Origin: H17-190 sp034435615
Lineage (GTDB): Bacteria; Chloroflexota; Dehalococcoidia; SM23-28-2; HRBIN24
NCBI GenBank assembly: GCA_034435615.1
Contig: DAOTWZ010000026.1
Location: 1 to 44,545 of the forward strand
Length of the DNA stretch: 44,545 nt
Reading direction: 5' to 3'
Under the pieces are notes generated by a model, which did no database searches, was not told where the DNA came from, and saw nothing but the letters and a program-made list of their open reading frames with translations. Shown piece after piece: positions 16,603 through 23,851 of the stretch (position 1 is the first letter of the stretch; every line of letters begins with the position of its first letter). Made by a program: the position numbers and the translations under genes.

Positions 16603-17847
16603 GTGAAGGTCTGCGCCTTCGTCCAGACGCCCTATAGGGAGCTGCCGGCGGACTTCGAGAGGCGCTATCCCTCGGTGGTGGTGGCCCCCTGGTGGGAGCT
16701 GGCCCGGCCGGAGAAGATGGGCCAGTACTACCGCTGGACCATCGACTCCCTCCTCCACGCCGCCCGCGCGGGCCTGGACGGCGTCGCCATCACCGAGCAC
16801 AGCCAGAACGTCTACGATGTCATGCCCAATCCGGACCTGGTGATGGCCAGCCTGGCCACTCTGACAGAGGGGCTCCCGGTGGCCCTGGTGGTGCTGGGCA
16901 CCACCGTGGGGAAGTCTCACCAGCCGCTGCGCATCGCCGAGGAGTACGCCATGCTGGACTGCCTCAGCGATGGACGGCTCGTCGCCGGGCTGCCCCTGGG
17001 CCTGAGCTATGACGCCAACATCAACTACGGCGTCACCCCCCTGCAGACCCGCGAGCGCTACATGGAGGCCCATCGGCTCATCGTCAAGGCCTGGACGGCC
17101 AGGGAGGTCTTCCCCTGGAACGGCAAGTTCTGGCAGTTCCCGGCCGTCAATCTGTGGCCACGGCCCGTCCAGCAGCCCCACCCGCCGGTCTGGGTGCCCG
17201 GCGTGGGCACGCCGGGCACCATGCAGTGGGTGCTGGCCAACGACTATTGCTACTGCTACCTGAGCTGGTTCGGCCCCAGGGTGGCCGCTCGCTCCGTCAT
17301 CCCCAGGTACTGGGAGATAGCGGCCCAGATGGGGAAGGAGGCCAACCCCTACCGCCTGGCCTACCTGCAGGTGGTTGTGGTCTCGGAGACCGATGCCCGG
17401 GCGGAGGAGGAGTACGGCCCCCACGTGGAGTACTTCTTCCACAAGTGCCTGGCGGGGATCCCCCTGGCCTGGCTGGGCCTCCCCGGCTACATCGATTACC
17501 CCGGCCTGGAGTACCTGATGAGGGACCCCCGCGACCTGGGCCTCTTCCCCCAGTTGCGGGAGATGCGCTTCAAGGACTTCGCCGAGGGACAGTTCGTCAT
17601 CGCCGGGAGCCCGGCCACCGTCCGCGACCAGCTGCTGGAGGTGGCGCGCGAGTTCCGCGTCGGCAACCTGCTGGCCATGCTCCATATCGGCTCCCTGCCC
17701 CACGAGCTGGCCCTCAAGAACATCGAGCTGTTCGCCCGCGAGGTGCTGCCTCACCTGCGCCCCCTCTGGGACGATGAGGGCTGGGAGCACCGCTGGTGGC
17801 CCCGCTCCCTGCTGGCGGGGCGCAGCGCCCCCTCGCCCCCCGGCTAG
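16603..17847 (+). CDS. LLM-class flavin-dependent oxidoreductase (long type)
   Basis: A 414-aa luciferase-like monooxygenase-family protein. Recognisable are DGVAITEHSQNVYDVMPNPD near residues 60-80, the LVVLGTTVGKSHQPLRIAEEYAMLD block, GRLVAGLPLGL, RERYMEAHRLIVKAWT, and PPVWVPGVGT. The layout resembles the alkanal-monooxygenase-like proteins common in SAR202-type Chloroflexota. The GTG at 16603 follows AGGAGAGG; an earlier in-frame GTG at 16546 has no such site. Its stop interlocks in CTAG with the miniprotein gene on the other strand. It is unrelated in detail to the shorter LLM protein at 2594. Confidence 0.88.
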   Translation: MKVCAFVQTPYRELPADFERRYPSVVVAPWWELARPEKMGQYYRWTIDSLLHAARAGLDGVAITEHSQNVYDVMPNPDLVMASLATLTEGLPVALVVLGTTVGKSHQPLRIAEEYAMLDCLSDGRLVAGLPLGLSYDANINYGVTPLQTRERYMEAHRLIVKAWTAREVFPWNGKFWQFPAVNLWPRPVQQPHPPVWVPGVGTPGTMQWVLANDYCYCYLSWFGPRVAARSVIPRYWEIAAQMGKEANPYRLAYLQVVVVSETDARAEEEYGPHVEYFFHKCLAGIPLAWLGLPGYIDYPGLEYLMRDPRDLGLFPQLREMRFKDFAEGQFVIAGSPATVRDQLLEVAREFRVGNLLAMLHIGSLPHELALKNIELFAREVLPHLRPLWDDEGWEHRWWPRSLLAGRSAPSPPG

Positions 17848-18002
17848 GCCAGCCTGGCCCGCCGTATGAGGGGGGCGTTGACCGCCACTATCACCGTGGA
17901 GAGGCTCATGAGGAGGGCACCGACGGCCGGCGCCAGCCGGGAGCCGTGATCGCCGTGGCTGGCCGGCATATGGGAGGTGTGAGGGGTGTCCGTCCCCGCC
18001 AT
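17844..18002 (-). CDS. 52-aa membrane miniprotein resembling the C-terminal helix of a P-type ATPase
   Basis: Not in any long reading frame, but strongly supported: ATG at 18002 behind GAGGAGGTGA at ideal distance, and an in-frame TAG that interlocks in CTAG with the upstream-facing gene. Residues 1-20 are His-rich (four His: HTSHMPASHGDHG region). Residues 23-45 form one hydrophobic helix, PAVGALLMSLSTVIVAVNA, followed by LIRRARL. This matches the last transmembrane helix of heavy-metal (Cu/Zn) P-type ATPases. No other ATPase domain is nearby. It could be a remnant that kept its own start, or a real small metal-related membrane protein. Confidence 0.6.
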   Translation of the reverse strand: MAGTDTPHTSHMPASHGDHGSRLAPAVGALLMSLSTVIVAVNAPLIRRARLA

Positions 18003-18033
18003 GGACCGTCACCTCCTCGACATCTTCGGTTCC

Positions 18034-18055
18034 CGGGCGGTCAGTGCCCGCCCCG
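18034..18055. terminator. GC hairpin between methyltransferase and miniprotein
   Basis: GGGCGG-TCAGTGC-CCGCCC can form a 6-bp stem downstream of the methyltransferase stop. There is no T-run, so factor-independent termination is doubtful. Confidence 0.25.
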
Positions 18056-18096
18056 CTGACGCCCGATGATAGGGGGTGGGCCCGCGCTGTGGGGGC

Positions 18097-19182
18097 TCAT
18101 GGCCTCAGCCGGTAGAAGCGCCAGAGGGGGTGTTCTATAGGCAGCACCTCCATACCGGAGAAACCGGCCTCGTCGGCATAGCGACGCAGGACGGCCGGGC
18201 GCATGACGGTGCCGGTGCCCGCCGGCCCGTCGGCCAGGCCAGTGGGCAGGCAGAGGAGGACGCTGAAGCCATAGTAGAGGCGCTCCAGCTCGTCGGCCGG
18301 GGCAGCGAAGGCCTCGTTCACCCGCTCGTCCATTATCAGGATGGTGCCCCCGCTGTCCAGGAGCCTCCGCATGTTGCGCAGGGCGTCCACGGGCCGGCCC
18401 ATATCGTGGACGCACTCGAAAGCGGTCACCAGGTCATAGGGGCCGGACAGCCCCTCTCCGCTGACGTCCTGGATGTGGAAGCGGACGCGCTCCGAGACTC
18501 CCGCCTCGGCGGCGTTGCGGCGGGCCATCTCGATGGACTGAGCGTCGATGTCGAAGCCGTCCACCTGCACCTTCGGATAGGCTAGGGCGATGGCGATGCT
18601 AGACCAGCCGGCCCCACAGCCGATATCGGCCACCCGGGCCGGCGGGTCGGCCATGAGCCGGGCGTGGAGGTCGGGTATGGACGGCAGCCACTCCTCCCCC
18701 AGGAGCCGCAAGAAGGAAGGACGGTTCATGCTGGCCTGGGCCTCACGGGCCTCCGTCCCGTACATCTCGTAGGGGACGCCGGCGCCCGTCCTGAAGGACT
18801 CGATGATGGCGGACAGGGGGACGGAGGGCAGGAACCGTACGAGGGGGAATACGTAGTCCAGGCTGTCCCGGTCCAGGAGGACGGCGGCGTGGGCCGCCGG
18901 CAGCCGGTAGCGACGCGTCCCGGCCTCCGCCGCGGGATCATCCACCCCGAGGACGCCGGCCGCCGCCTGCTGCTCCAGCCACTCCCGCACCGGCCGTTCG
19001 GCCAGGCCCGTGCGGCGGGCCAGCTCTCCGGCGGTGGCGGGGCCCGCTTTGGCCAGAGAGGCGTACAGGCCCAGCCTCTCGCCGATGTAGACCGTCATCA
19101 TCTCCATGGCCCCCCGCGTGGAGTCCAGAAGCCAGCCGGCCAGGGCCTCCCTCTGCGCTCTCTCCTCTTCCCCACGTTCCAT
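18097..19182 (-). CDS. SAM-dependent methyltransferase with winged-helix N-domain
   Basis: A 361-aa protein. The N-terminal part (about residues 1-90) looks like the dimerisation/winged-helix domain of O-methyltransferase-type enzymes: GERLGLYASLAKAGPATAGELA and TGLAERPVREWLEQQAAAGVL. The SAM fold follows: VADIGCGAGWSSIAIA (motif I), DGFDIDAQSIEMAR (motif II), and DLVTAFECVHDM (motif IV). The ATG at 19182 follows GGGGAGGTG; a longer in-frame extension has none. Substrate unknown; small-molecule methylation is likely from the domain order. CATAAT about 30 nt upstream may be its -10 element. Confidence 0.88.
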   Translation of the reverse strand: MERGEEERAQREALAGWLLDSTRGAMEMMTVYIGERLGLYASLAKAGPATAGELARRTGLAERPVREWLEQQAAAGVLGVDDPAAEAGTRRYRLPAAHAAVLLDRDSLDYVFPLVRFLPSVPLSAIIESFRTGAGVPYEMYGTEAREAQASMNRPSFLRLLGEEWLPSIPDLHARLMADPPARVADIGCGAGWSSIAIALAYPKVQVDGFDIDAQSIEMARRNAAEAGVSERVRFHIQDVSGEGLSGPYDLVTAFECVHDMGRPVDALRNMRRLLDSGGTILIMDERVNEAFAAPADELERLYYGFSVLLCLPTGLADGPAGTGTVMRPAVLRRYADEAGFSGMEVLPIEHPLWRFYRLRP

Positions 19183-19315
19183 GACGCACCTCCCCGAAGC
19201 ATATGTATTATGGTAACACACGGGGAGACCGGCCCCGGGGCAGCAGCGGCCGGAAGCGTTGAAGGCGGCTGTCCCCGGCGCGACAATACGGGAAACCTCT
19301 GGGAGTGGAGAAGCG

Positions 19316-20134
19316 ATGAGCCAGCTCCGTCAACCGAGCGAGTTCCCCTGGCAGCGTCCCCGCATAGGGCTCATAGACGTGCACGGGCCCATAATGCAGA
19401 GCGCCCGCGTGGCGGAGACGGTGCGGGCGCTGGGCGCCCTGGCGGCCGACAAGCGGGTGCGGGCCGTCGTCCTGGACATAGACTCGCCCGGGGGCTCCGC
19501 CGGCCTGGCCGACCACCTCCACCTAGCCGTAGCGCGTCTGGGGCAGACGAAGCCGGTCATCGCCCACATCCGCAACCTGGGGCTCTCCGGTGGCTACCTG
19601 GTAGCCTGCGCCGCCCGGCGCATCGTGGCGCCGCCCACCGCCTTGGTGGGCTCCATCGGCGTCATCATAGCCCGGCCGGTGGTGCAGGAGCTCATGGAGC
19701 GGCTGGGCATCAAGATGTTCGTGAGCCGCATCGGCGAGCACAAGGACATGATGCAGCCCTGGCGGGAGCCCACGCCGGTGGAGGCGGAGAAGCTGGCCGC
19801 CCTGCGGGACGAGTTCTACGAGTGGTTCATCGGCCGCGTGGCCGAGAAGCGCGGGCTACCCCTGGAGCAGGTGCGGAGCTACGCCACCGGCGAGTTCTTC
19901 ACGGCGGCCCGGGCCAAGGAGATGGGGCTGGTGGACGACCTGGGAGACCTGGACACCGCCCTGGACATGGCCTCCGAGATGGGCCGCGTCCCTCGCAACG
20001 TCGTCCACATACGGCCGCGGCGGCCCCTGCTGGAACGTCTCTTCTCGCCGGCGGCGGCCAGCCTGGCCCACCACCTGGCCCGGGAGTTGGAGTCCCGCCT
20101 GCAGGTGCGGGTGGAGTACCGCTCGGGCGGCTAG
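19316..20134 (+). CDS. SppA-like serine protease (peptidase S49) without membrane anchor
   Basis: A 272-aa protein of the signal-peptide-peptidase/ClpP-crotonase fold. It has IGLIDVHGPI, VVLDIDSPGGS, the nucleophile Ser91 in LSGGYLVACAA, VGSIGV, and the general-base Lys143 in GEHKDMMQP, the Ser/Lys dyad of S49 peptidases. No transmembrane segment precedes the domain, unlike classical SppA, so it is probably cytoplasmic. The ATG at 19316 follows GGGAGTGGAGAAGCG. It faces a rhomboid protease, with stops interlocked in CTAG; whether the two proteases cooperate is speculation. Confidence 0.9.
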   Translation: MSQLRQPSEFPWQRPRIGLIDVHGPIMQSARVAETVRALGALAADKRVRAVVLDIDSPGGSAGLADHLHLAVARLGQTKPVIAHIRNLGLSGGYLVACAARRIVAPPTALVGSIGVIIARPVVQELMERLGIKMFVSRIGEHKDMMQPWREPTPVEAEKLAALRDEFYEWFIGRVAEKRGLPLEQVRSYATGEFFTAARAKEMGLVDDLGDLDTALDMASEMGRVPRNVVHIRPRRPLLERLFSPAAASLAHHLARELESRLQVRVEYRSGG

Positions 20135-20826
20135 TAAGGACGATAGCGGCGGCGCCGCCAGGGCCGCAGCAGGAAGGCCAGCAGCAGCCCCGTCAGGAAG
20201 CCGCCCACGTGGGCAAAGAAGGCGATGCCGCCCCCTGTCTCCACCGTCTGCACTCCCAGGGAGACCAGCCCGTTGAAGAGCTGGACGATGAACCAGAACA
20301 CTATCAGGAAGGCCGCCGGCACGGGCAGAGGTCCGAAGAACCAGAAGAAGGGCACCACCACCCCCACTATCGCCCCCGGGAACATCACCAGATAGCCGGC
20401 CAGCACCCCCGAGATGGCGCCGCTGGCCCCCACCATGGGGACGACTCCCTGCTGGTCCACGAAGACCTGCAGGGCGGCGGCCCCGACGCCCGCCAGCAGG
20501 TAGAACAGGAGATAGCGGACGTGGCCCATGGCGTCCTCCACGTTGTCGCCGAAGACCCACAGGAAGAGCATGTTGCCCAGCAGGTGCAGCCAGCCACCGT
20601 GGATGAACATGGAAGTGAGGACGCTGGCCGGCGCCTCCCAGCCCGTGGGCCCCTCCACCCACGAGGTCAGGCGCGCTGGCACCACTCCCCAGTCCAGGAA
20701 GAAGGCCTGCAACTGGTCGGCGCTGAGGGTCAGCTCGTAGAGGAAGACGGCCACGTTGGCGACGATGAGCCCCAGGTTCACCACCGGCACCGTCCGCGCC
20801 CGCGGGGAGTCCAGCACGGGGATCAT
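20131..20826 (-). CDS. Rhomboid family intramembrane serine protease
   Basis: A 231-aa polytopic protein with about six transmembrane segments. It has HGGWLHLLGNMLFLWVFG with His81 and Asn85 (oxyanion site), catalytic Ser135 in GASGAISG, and catalytic His206 in AHVGGFLTG. The C-terminus is Arg-rich (WRRRRYRPY), on the cytoplasmic side by the positive-inside rule. The ATG at 20826 overlaps the stop of the histidine phosphatase (ATGA), so translation is coupled. Confidence 0.95.
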   Translation of the reverse strand: MIPVLDSPRARTVPVVNLGLIVANVAVFLYELTLSADQLQAFFLDWGVVPARLTSWVEGPTGWEAPASVLTSMFIHGGWLHLLGNMLFLWVFGDNVEDAMGHVRYLLFYLLAGVGAAALQVFVDQQGVVPMVGASGAISGVLAGYLVMFPGAIVGVVVPFFWFFGPLPVPAAFLIVFWFIVQLFNGLVSLGVQTVETGGGIAFFAHVGGFLTGLLLAFLLRPWRRRRYRPY

Positions 20827-21440
20827 GGCTGGCCCCGCAGGTGACAGGTATCGTTGAGGGCCACCAGGACGAGGTGGGGCAGGTTGTCCGGCTCCTCGAC
20901 CACGGTCAGAGAGCAGGGCTCCAGGGCGAAGAGGCGCTGCTCCCGCGGTCCGAAGGGGAGCCCCAGCACGTGGCAGATGAGGGCGCTCAGGGCAGCGGCG
21001 TGCCCCACCAGCACCAGGTCGCCCTGGGGGTGGGCCTCCCGCGCCGCGGCCAGGGCATATGCCACCCGCTCCTGGAGGGCCTCCGCCGTCTCGGCCCCCG
21101 GAGGGCGGTAGGAGGGGTCGGCCCGGGAGCGTCGCCACTCCTGAGGGTAGCGCTCCCTGACCTCGTCCTCGGTGAGGCCGGTCCACTGGCCAGCGTCCCA
21201 CTCGGCCAGGCGCTCGTCCAGGTGCACCGTCAGCCCCAGCTCCTGCGCCAGCAGCCAGGCCGTCTCGCGGGCCCGCCGCAGGGGGCTGGAGTAGAGGGCG
21301 GCGGGGGCGAAGCGCCGCAGGCGGCGGGCCAGCGCCCGGGCCTGCCACCGGCCCTCCTCGCTGAGGCCGTCCTCCAGCGCGCCGATGCGGCCGGACCAGT
21401 CGATGGCACCGTGGCGGACGAGGAGGACGAGGCGGCCCAT
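20823..21440 (-). CDS. Histidine phosphatase superfamily protein (phosphoglycerate-mutase-like)
   Basis: A 205-aa phosphatase with the phosphohistidine motif LLVRHGAIDW (RHG at 9-11), YSSPLRRARETA, the LAEWDAGQWTGLTEDEV segment, and the second His in LVGHAAALSAL. The family includes CobC (alpha-ribazole phosphatase). It sits 1 nt after a cobalamin adenosyltransferase gene (TGATATG), so a CobC-like role is possible but cannot be proved from motifs. Confidence 0.9.
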   Translation of the reverse strand: MGRLVLLVRHGAIDWSGRIGALEDGLSEEGRWQARALARRLRRFAPAALYSSPLRRARETAWLLAQELGLTVHLDERLAEWDAGQWTGLTEDEVRERYPQEWRRSRADPSYRPPGAETAEALQERVAYALAAAREAHPQGDLVLVGHAAALSALICHVLGLPFGPREQRLFALEPCSLTVVEEPDNLPHLVLVALNDTCHLRGQP

Positions 21441-21441
21441 A

Positions 21442-21999
21442 TCAGCGTCCCCGCCAGGGGACCTCCTCCCTCCCCTCCGCCTTGTTGACGTAGCGGGCCA
21501 GGACGAAGAGGAGGTCCGAGAGGCGGTTCAGGTAGGTGAGGGCCTGGGGGCTGACCTCTTCACCCTCTCGGGCCAGCCTGACCACCGCCCGCTCCGCTCG
21601 CCGGCAGAGGGCGCGGGCCAGATGGAGGAGGGCGGCGGCGGGTGCCCCTCCCGGGAGGACGAAGTTCTTGAGGGGCGGCAGCCTGGCGTCGTACTCGTCG
21701 ATGAGGCGCTCCAGCTCCGCCGTCCGCTCCGGGGGGAGCTGGGAGCGAGGGGTGCCCGGGGTGGCCAGCTCCGCCCCCAGCTGGAAGAGGTCGGACTGGA
21801 CCTCCCGCAGGAGCCGGGCCAGGCGGCGCTGGCGCAGAAAGGCGATGGCCAGCCCCAGGGCGGAGTTCGTCTCGTCCAGGGAGCCGTAGGCCTCCACCCT
21901 CAGGTGGTCCTTGGGCACCCTCTGTCCGCCGAAGAGGGAGGTCTCGCCGCGGTCGCCTGCGCGGGTGTAGATAGGGGACTTGCGCCACGTCCGGGCCAT
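21442..21999 (-). CDS. Cob(I)alamin adenosyltransferase, PduO type
   Basis: Transfers adenosine from ATP to cob(I)alamin. The 185-aa protein has the N-terminal ATP motif YTRAGDRGETSLFGGQRVPK, AYGSLDETNSALGLA, and the C-terminal LTYLNRLSDLLFVLARYVN signature with the conserved Arg-Leu-Ser-Asp. A perfect TATAAT ends 7 nt upstream of the ATG at 21999 and no ribosome-binding site is present, so it is probably translated from a leaderless mRNA. The ATG at 22008 overlaps the -10 box and is excluded. It leads the operon with the phosphatase and rhomboid. Confidence 0.95.
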   Translation of the reverse strand: MARTWRKSPIYTRAGDRGETSLFGGQRVPKDHLRVEAYGSLDETNSALGLAIAFLRQRRLARLLREVQSDLFQLGAELATPGTPRSQLPPERTAELERLIDEYDARLPPLKNFVLPGGAPAAALLHLARALCRRAERAVVRLAREGEEVSPQALTYLNRLSDLLFVLARYVNKAEGREEVPWRGR

Positions 22000-22009
22000 C
22001 GTGCCCATT

Positions 22010-22015
22010 ATAACC
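22010..22015 (-). promoter_or_regulatory. -10 box of a probable leaderless promoter
   Basis: TATAAT on the minus strand, separated by GGGCACG from the ATG of the adenosyltransferase gene. Transcription would begin at or within a base or two of the start codon. The -35 region is not recognisable. Confidence 0.65.
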
Positions 22016-22082
22016 GGCCGATTGACCCTAGCGGGGGAGGGCCTAGCATACGGTCTCAGACGGGAGCCAAGGAGGTCAGGAG

Positions 22083-22874
22083 ATGGAGCTGGGTCTCAGA
22101 GGGAAGGCGGCCATCGTGGGCGGCGCCAGCAAGGGGATCGGCCGGGCCATCGCCCTGGGGCTGGCGCGGGAGGGCTGCGCCGTCGCCATCGCCGCCCGGG
22201 GCCGGGCCGCCCTGGAGGAGGCGGCCCACGCCATCGCCGAGGAGACGGGGACGACGGTGCTGCCGGTAGTCTGCGACATGGCCCGCTATGACGATATCCA
22301 GCGGCTGGTGCGGGAGGCGGTGGCCGCCTTCGGGCGGCTGGACATAGTGGTGGCCAACGCCGGCGGCCCCCCCACCGGCCTGTTCGAGGAGCTGGGAGAG
22401 GAGGCCTGGCAACTGGCCCTGGACCAGAACCTGCTTTCGGCGGTGCGGCTGGTGCGGGAGGCGCTGCCCCACCTGCGCCGGTCCGGGAGCGGGCGGGTCA
22501 TCGCCATCACCTCCATCGCCGTGAAGCAGCCGCTGGACCGGCTGGTCCTCTCCAACAGCGCCCGCCTGGGGGTGGTGGGGCTGGCCAAGACCCTCTCCCG
22601 GGAGCTGGGGCCCTACGGCATCACCGTGAACACGGTCTGCCCGGGCTTCATCGCCACGGAGCGCCTCATGACGCTGCTGGAGGAGCGGGCGCGGCGGGCC
22701 GGGGTGAGCCTGGAGGAGGTAGTGCGGCGGGAGGAGGCCCACGTCCCCCTGGGCTACCTGGGAGAAGCGGAGGACGTGGCCAATCTGGTAGTCTTCCTGG
22801 CCTCGGAGAAGGCCCGCTACATCAGCGGCACCACGGTGCAAGTGGACGGCGGAGGCACGGTGGCCGTCTTCTGA
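22083..22874 (+). CDS. SDR-family protein lacking the usual Tyr and Lys
   Basis: A 263-aa short-chain dehydrogenase fold with the cofactor loop GGASKGIG (13-20), ANAGGPP (91-97), TSIA with Ser144, and CPGFIATERL. Counting from Ser144, the expected Tyr157 is Ser and the expected Lys161 is Arg (LSNSAR instead of Y-x-x-x-K). An LSN-x-x-R variant subfamily of FabG-like proteins exists, as far as I recall, so this is a subfamily trait rather than decay. The C-terminus SGTTVQVDGGG is classical. The ATG at 22083 follows AAGGAGGT. Catalysis and substrate are uncertain. Confidence 0.88.
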   Translation: MELGLRGKAAIVGGASKGIGRAIALGLAREGCAVAIAARGRAALEEAAHAIAEETGTTVLPVVCDMARYDDIQRLVREAVAAFGRLDIVVANAGGPPTGLFEELGEEAWQLALDQNLLSAVRLVREALPHLRRSGSGRVIAITSIAVKQPLDRLVLSNSARLGVVGLAKTLSRELGPYGITVNTVCPGFIATERLMTLLEERARRAGVSLEEVVRREEAHVPLGYLGEAEDVANLVVFLASEKARYISGTTVQVDGGGTVAVF

Positions 22875-22881
22875 GGGGGCC

Positions 22882-22911
22882 TTGACAGGGGCGACGCAGG
22901 GGGTCTATTAT
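22882..22911 (+). promoter_or_regulatory. Strong promoter of the c-di-AMP riboswitch transcript
   Basis: Consensus TTGACA (22882-22887), 18-nt spacer, TATTAT (22906-22911). Initiation would fall at about 22918, just before the first leader hairpin. Confidence 0.8.
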
Positions 22912-22919
22912 GTTACCGA

Positions 22920-23065
22920 GGTCACAAACTCCGAAAGGGGATGTGGCCCCGCCTAATCCGCCTGTGGGCGGACCGGGGGACAGGAACACTTCGGGGTGAA
23001 TCTCGCCCTGAGGGCGAGTAGGGCTAAGCCTTTCGGCCCGAACCCGTCAACTAACCTCGGCGGCG
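22920..23065 (+). promoter_or_regulatory. Cyclic di-AMP riboswitch (ydaO/yuaA class)
   Basis: A leader hairpin GGTCAC...GTGGCC with a CTCC-GAAA-GGGG tip (22920-22948) precedes the aptamer. The aptamer shows the ydaO consensus blocks in order: CCGCCTAATCC, CCGGGGGA, GGAAC, CGGGGTGAATC, AGTAGGGCTAAGCC, TTTCGGCCCGAACCCG, TCAACTAACCTCGG, closed by CGGCGG pairing with the first CCGCC. The class normally turns genes off when c-di-AMP is bound, often genes for K+ transport or cell-wall enzymes. Here a terminator and a 69-aa zinc ribbon gene follow. Confidence 0.95.
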
Positions 23066-23073
23066 TCGGAAAG

Positions 23074-23108
23074 GCCTGGGTCAGCGGTAGCTGGCTGAAG
23101 GCTTTTTT
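23074..23108 (+). terminator. Intrinsic terminator of the c-di-AMP riboswitch
   Basis: GCCTGGGTCAGC-GGTA-GCTGGCTGAAGGC can form an 11- to 12-bp stem with one mismatch, followed directly by six T. It lies 9 nt after the aptamer, as expected for the expression platform. Confidence 0.88.
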
Positions 23109-23128
23109 ATTGCGAGGAGGCCGGAACG

Positions 23129-23338
23129 ATGACTGTCGCCACAGCTCCCAAGGTCTGCCCGCGCTGCCAGGGCTCCATGGTCTTCGAAGAGGACTGGTAC
23201 GGGGCCTACGGCTCCTGCCTCATGTGCGGCTACGTGCACGAGGTGGGGGCCATCAGCCTGGACGAGCTGGAGAGGGAGTTCGCCAACGACGGTCGCCAGC
23301 GGCGTCGTCAGCCTTCCCACGGGAAGCTCCGGCTGTAG
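23129..23338 (+). CDS. Small zinc-ribbon protein (69 aa) under c-di-AMP control
   Basis: One zinc ribbon: CPRC (Cys10, Cys13), 16 residues, CLMC (Cys30, Cys33) followed by GY. The linker has EEDWYGAYGS. After it come an acidic helix (ISLDELEREF) and a basic tail (RQRRRQPSHGKLRL), suggesting nucleic-acid or ribosome contact. The ATG at 23129 follows GAGGAGG (23114-23120). It is the first and perhaps only gene behind the c-di-AMP riboswitch and terminator. It shares Cys spacing and the G-x-Y pattern with the 64-aa protein at 3771. No function is known to me; a regulator or stress factor is inference. Confidence 0.85.
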   Translation: MTVATAPKVCPRCQGSMVFEEDWYGAYGSCLMCGYVHEVGAISLDELEREFANDGRQRRRQPSHGKLRL

Positions 23339-23457
23339 CGCTGAGGCAGTCATCGCCGGGAGGCCGGGCGGAGGCCGTCCCATCGCATGGGTCGGCTCTC
23401 CCCCTGTGACAGCACCGCTAGCTATTCGCCCAGCAGGACGCCTTAGTCGGCTCCCTA

Positions 23458-23486
23458 TTGTCAGCCGGGACGGGGTCAGGTATTCT
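23458..23486 (+). promoter_or_regulatory. Promoter of the 91-aa gene
   Basis: TTGTCA (23458-23463), 17-nt spacer, TATTCT (23481-23486), followed by GGGAGGAGG and the ATG at 23507. Confidence 0.65.
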
Positions 23487-23506
23487 AAGGGAGGAGGCCT
23501 GGAGCG

Positions 23507-23782
23507 ATGGAGCCGAGATTCAACGAAGCGCAGCAGGCAGGGTGGCAGTTGGAGGGGCCTTTCAGCGGGCTGCAGCTCCACTTCCTGAGGCGGCTGGGCA
23601 GACTCCTGGAGCTCCGCCACCTGCAGCAGGAGCGGCTCGACCTGGAGAGCGTCCGCCTACTGGACCGCGCCATCTACTCCACCTACTGTGACTGCCTGGA
23701 CCTGGGGGTGGGCAGGGAGGCCCAGCGCCTCCTGCACCAGTTTCAGGTCGCATCGGCAGGAAGCCGGACCAACGAAGGATAA
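23507..23782 (+). CDS. Uncharacterised 91-aa protein
   Basis: Not recognised. The sequence is predicted largely helical, with FSGLQLHFLRRLGRLLELRHLQQERLDLES-type amphipathic segments (residues about 19-48) and a second helix containing the only Cys pair, YCDCLDLG (about 60-67). The start is supported by an upstream purine-rich site and a promoter; a strong terminator follows. It may also be reached by read-through from the zinc-ribbon gene 170 nt upstream. The segment 23339-23506 between them holds no other gene. Confidence 0.7.
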   Translation: MEPRFNEAQQAGWQLEGPFSGLQLHFLRRLGRLLELRHLQQERLDLESVRLLDRAIYSTYCDCLDLGVGREAQRLLHQFQVASAGSRTNEG

Positions 23783-23803
23783 CTGAAGGCAGCGGAAGAG
23801 TGA

Positions 23804-23833
23804 GGGGGAGCGGCCTGGCCGCTCCCCCTTCGC
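23804..23833 (+). terminator. Intrinsic terminator after the 91-aa gene
   Basis: A perfect 11-bp stem GGGGGAGCGGC/GCCGCTCCCCC with a CTG loop, followed by TTCGCTTTCT. It separates this unit from the convergent FAH gene, one of the few convergent pairs here with a spacer. Confidence 0.85.
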
Positions 23834-23851
23834 TTTCTCCGCCCCGACCCC

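Noticed and set aside
16549..18012. 487-codon minus-strand open frame
   Set aside because: Shadow of the LLM oxidoreductase; the real minus-strand gene in this area is the 52-aa frame at 17844-18002.
18664..20844. 726-codon plus-strand open frame
   Set aside because: Overlaps methyltransferase, SppA-like and rhomboid genes, all with clear motifs; low-complexity Gly/Arg/Pro sequence.
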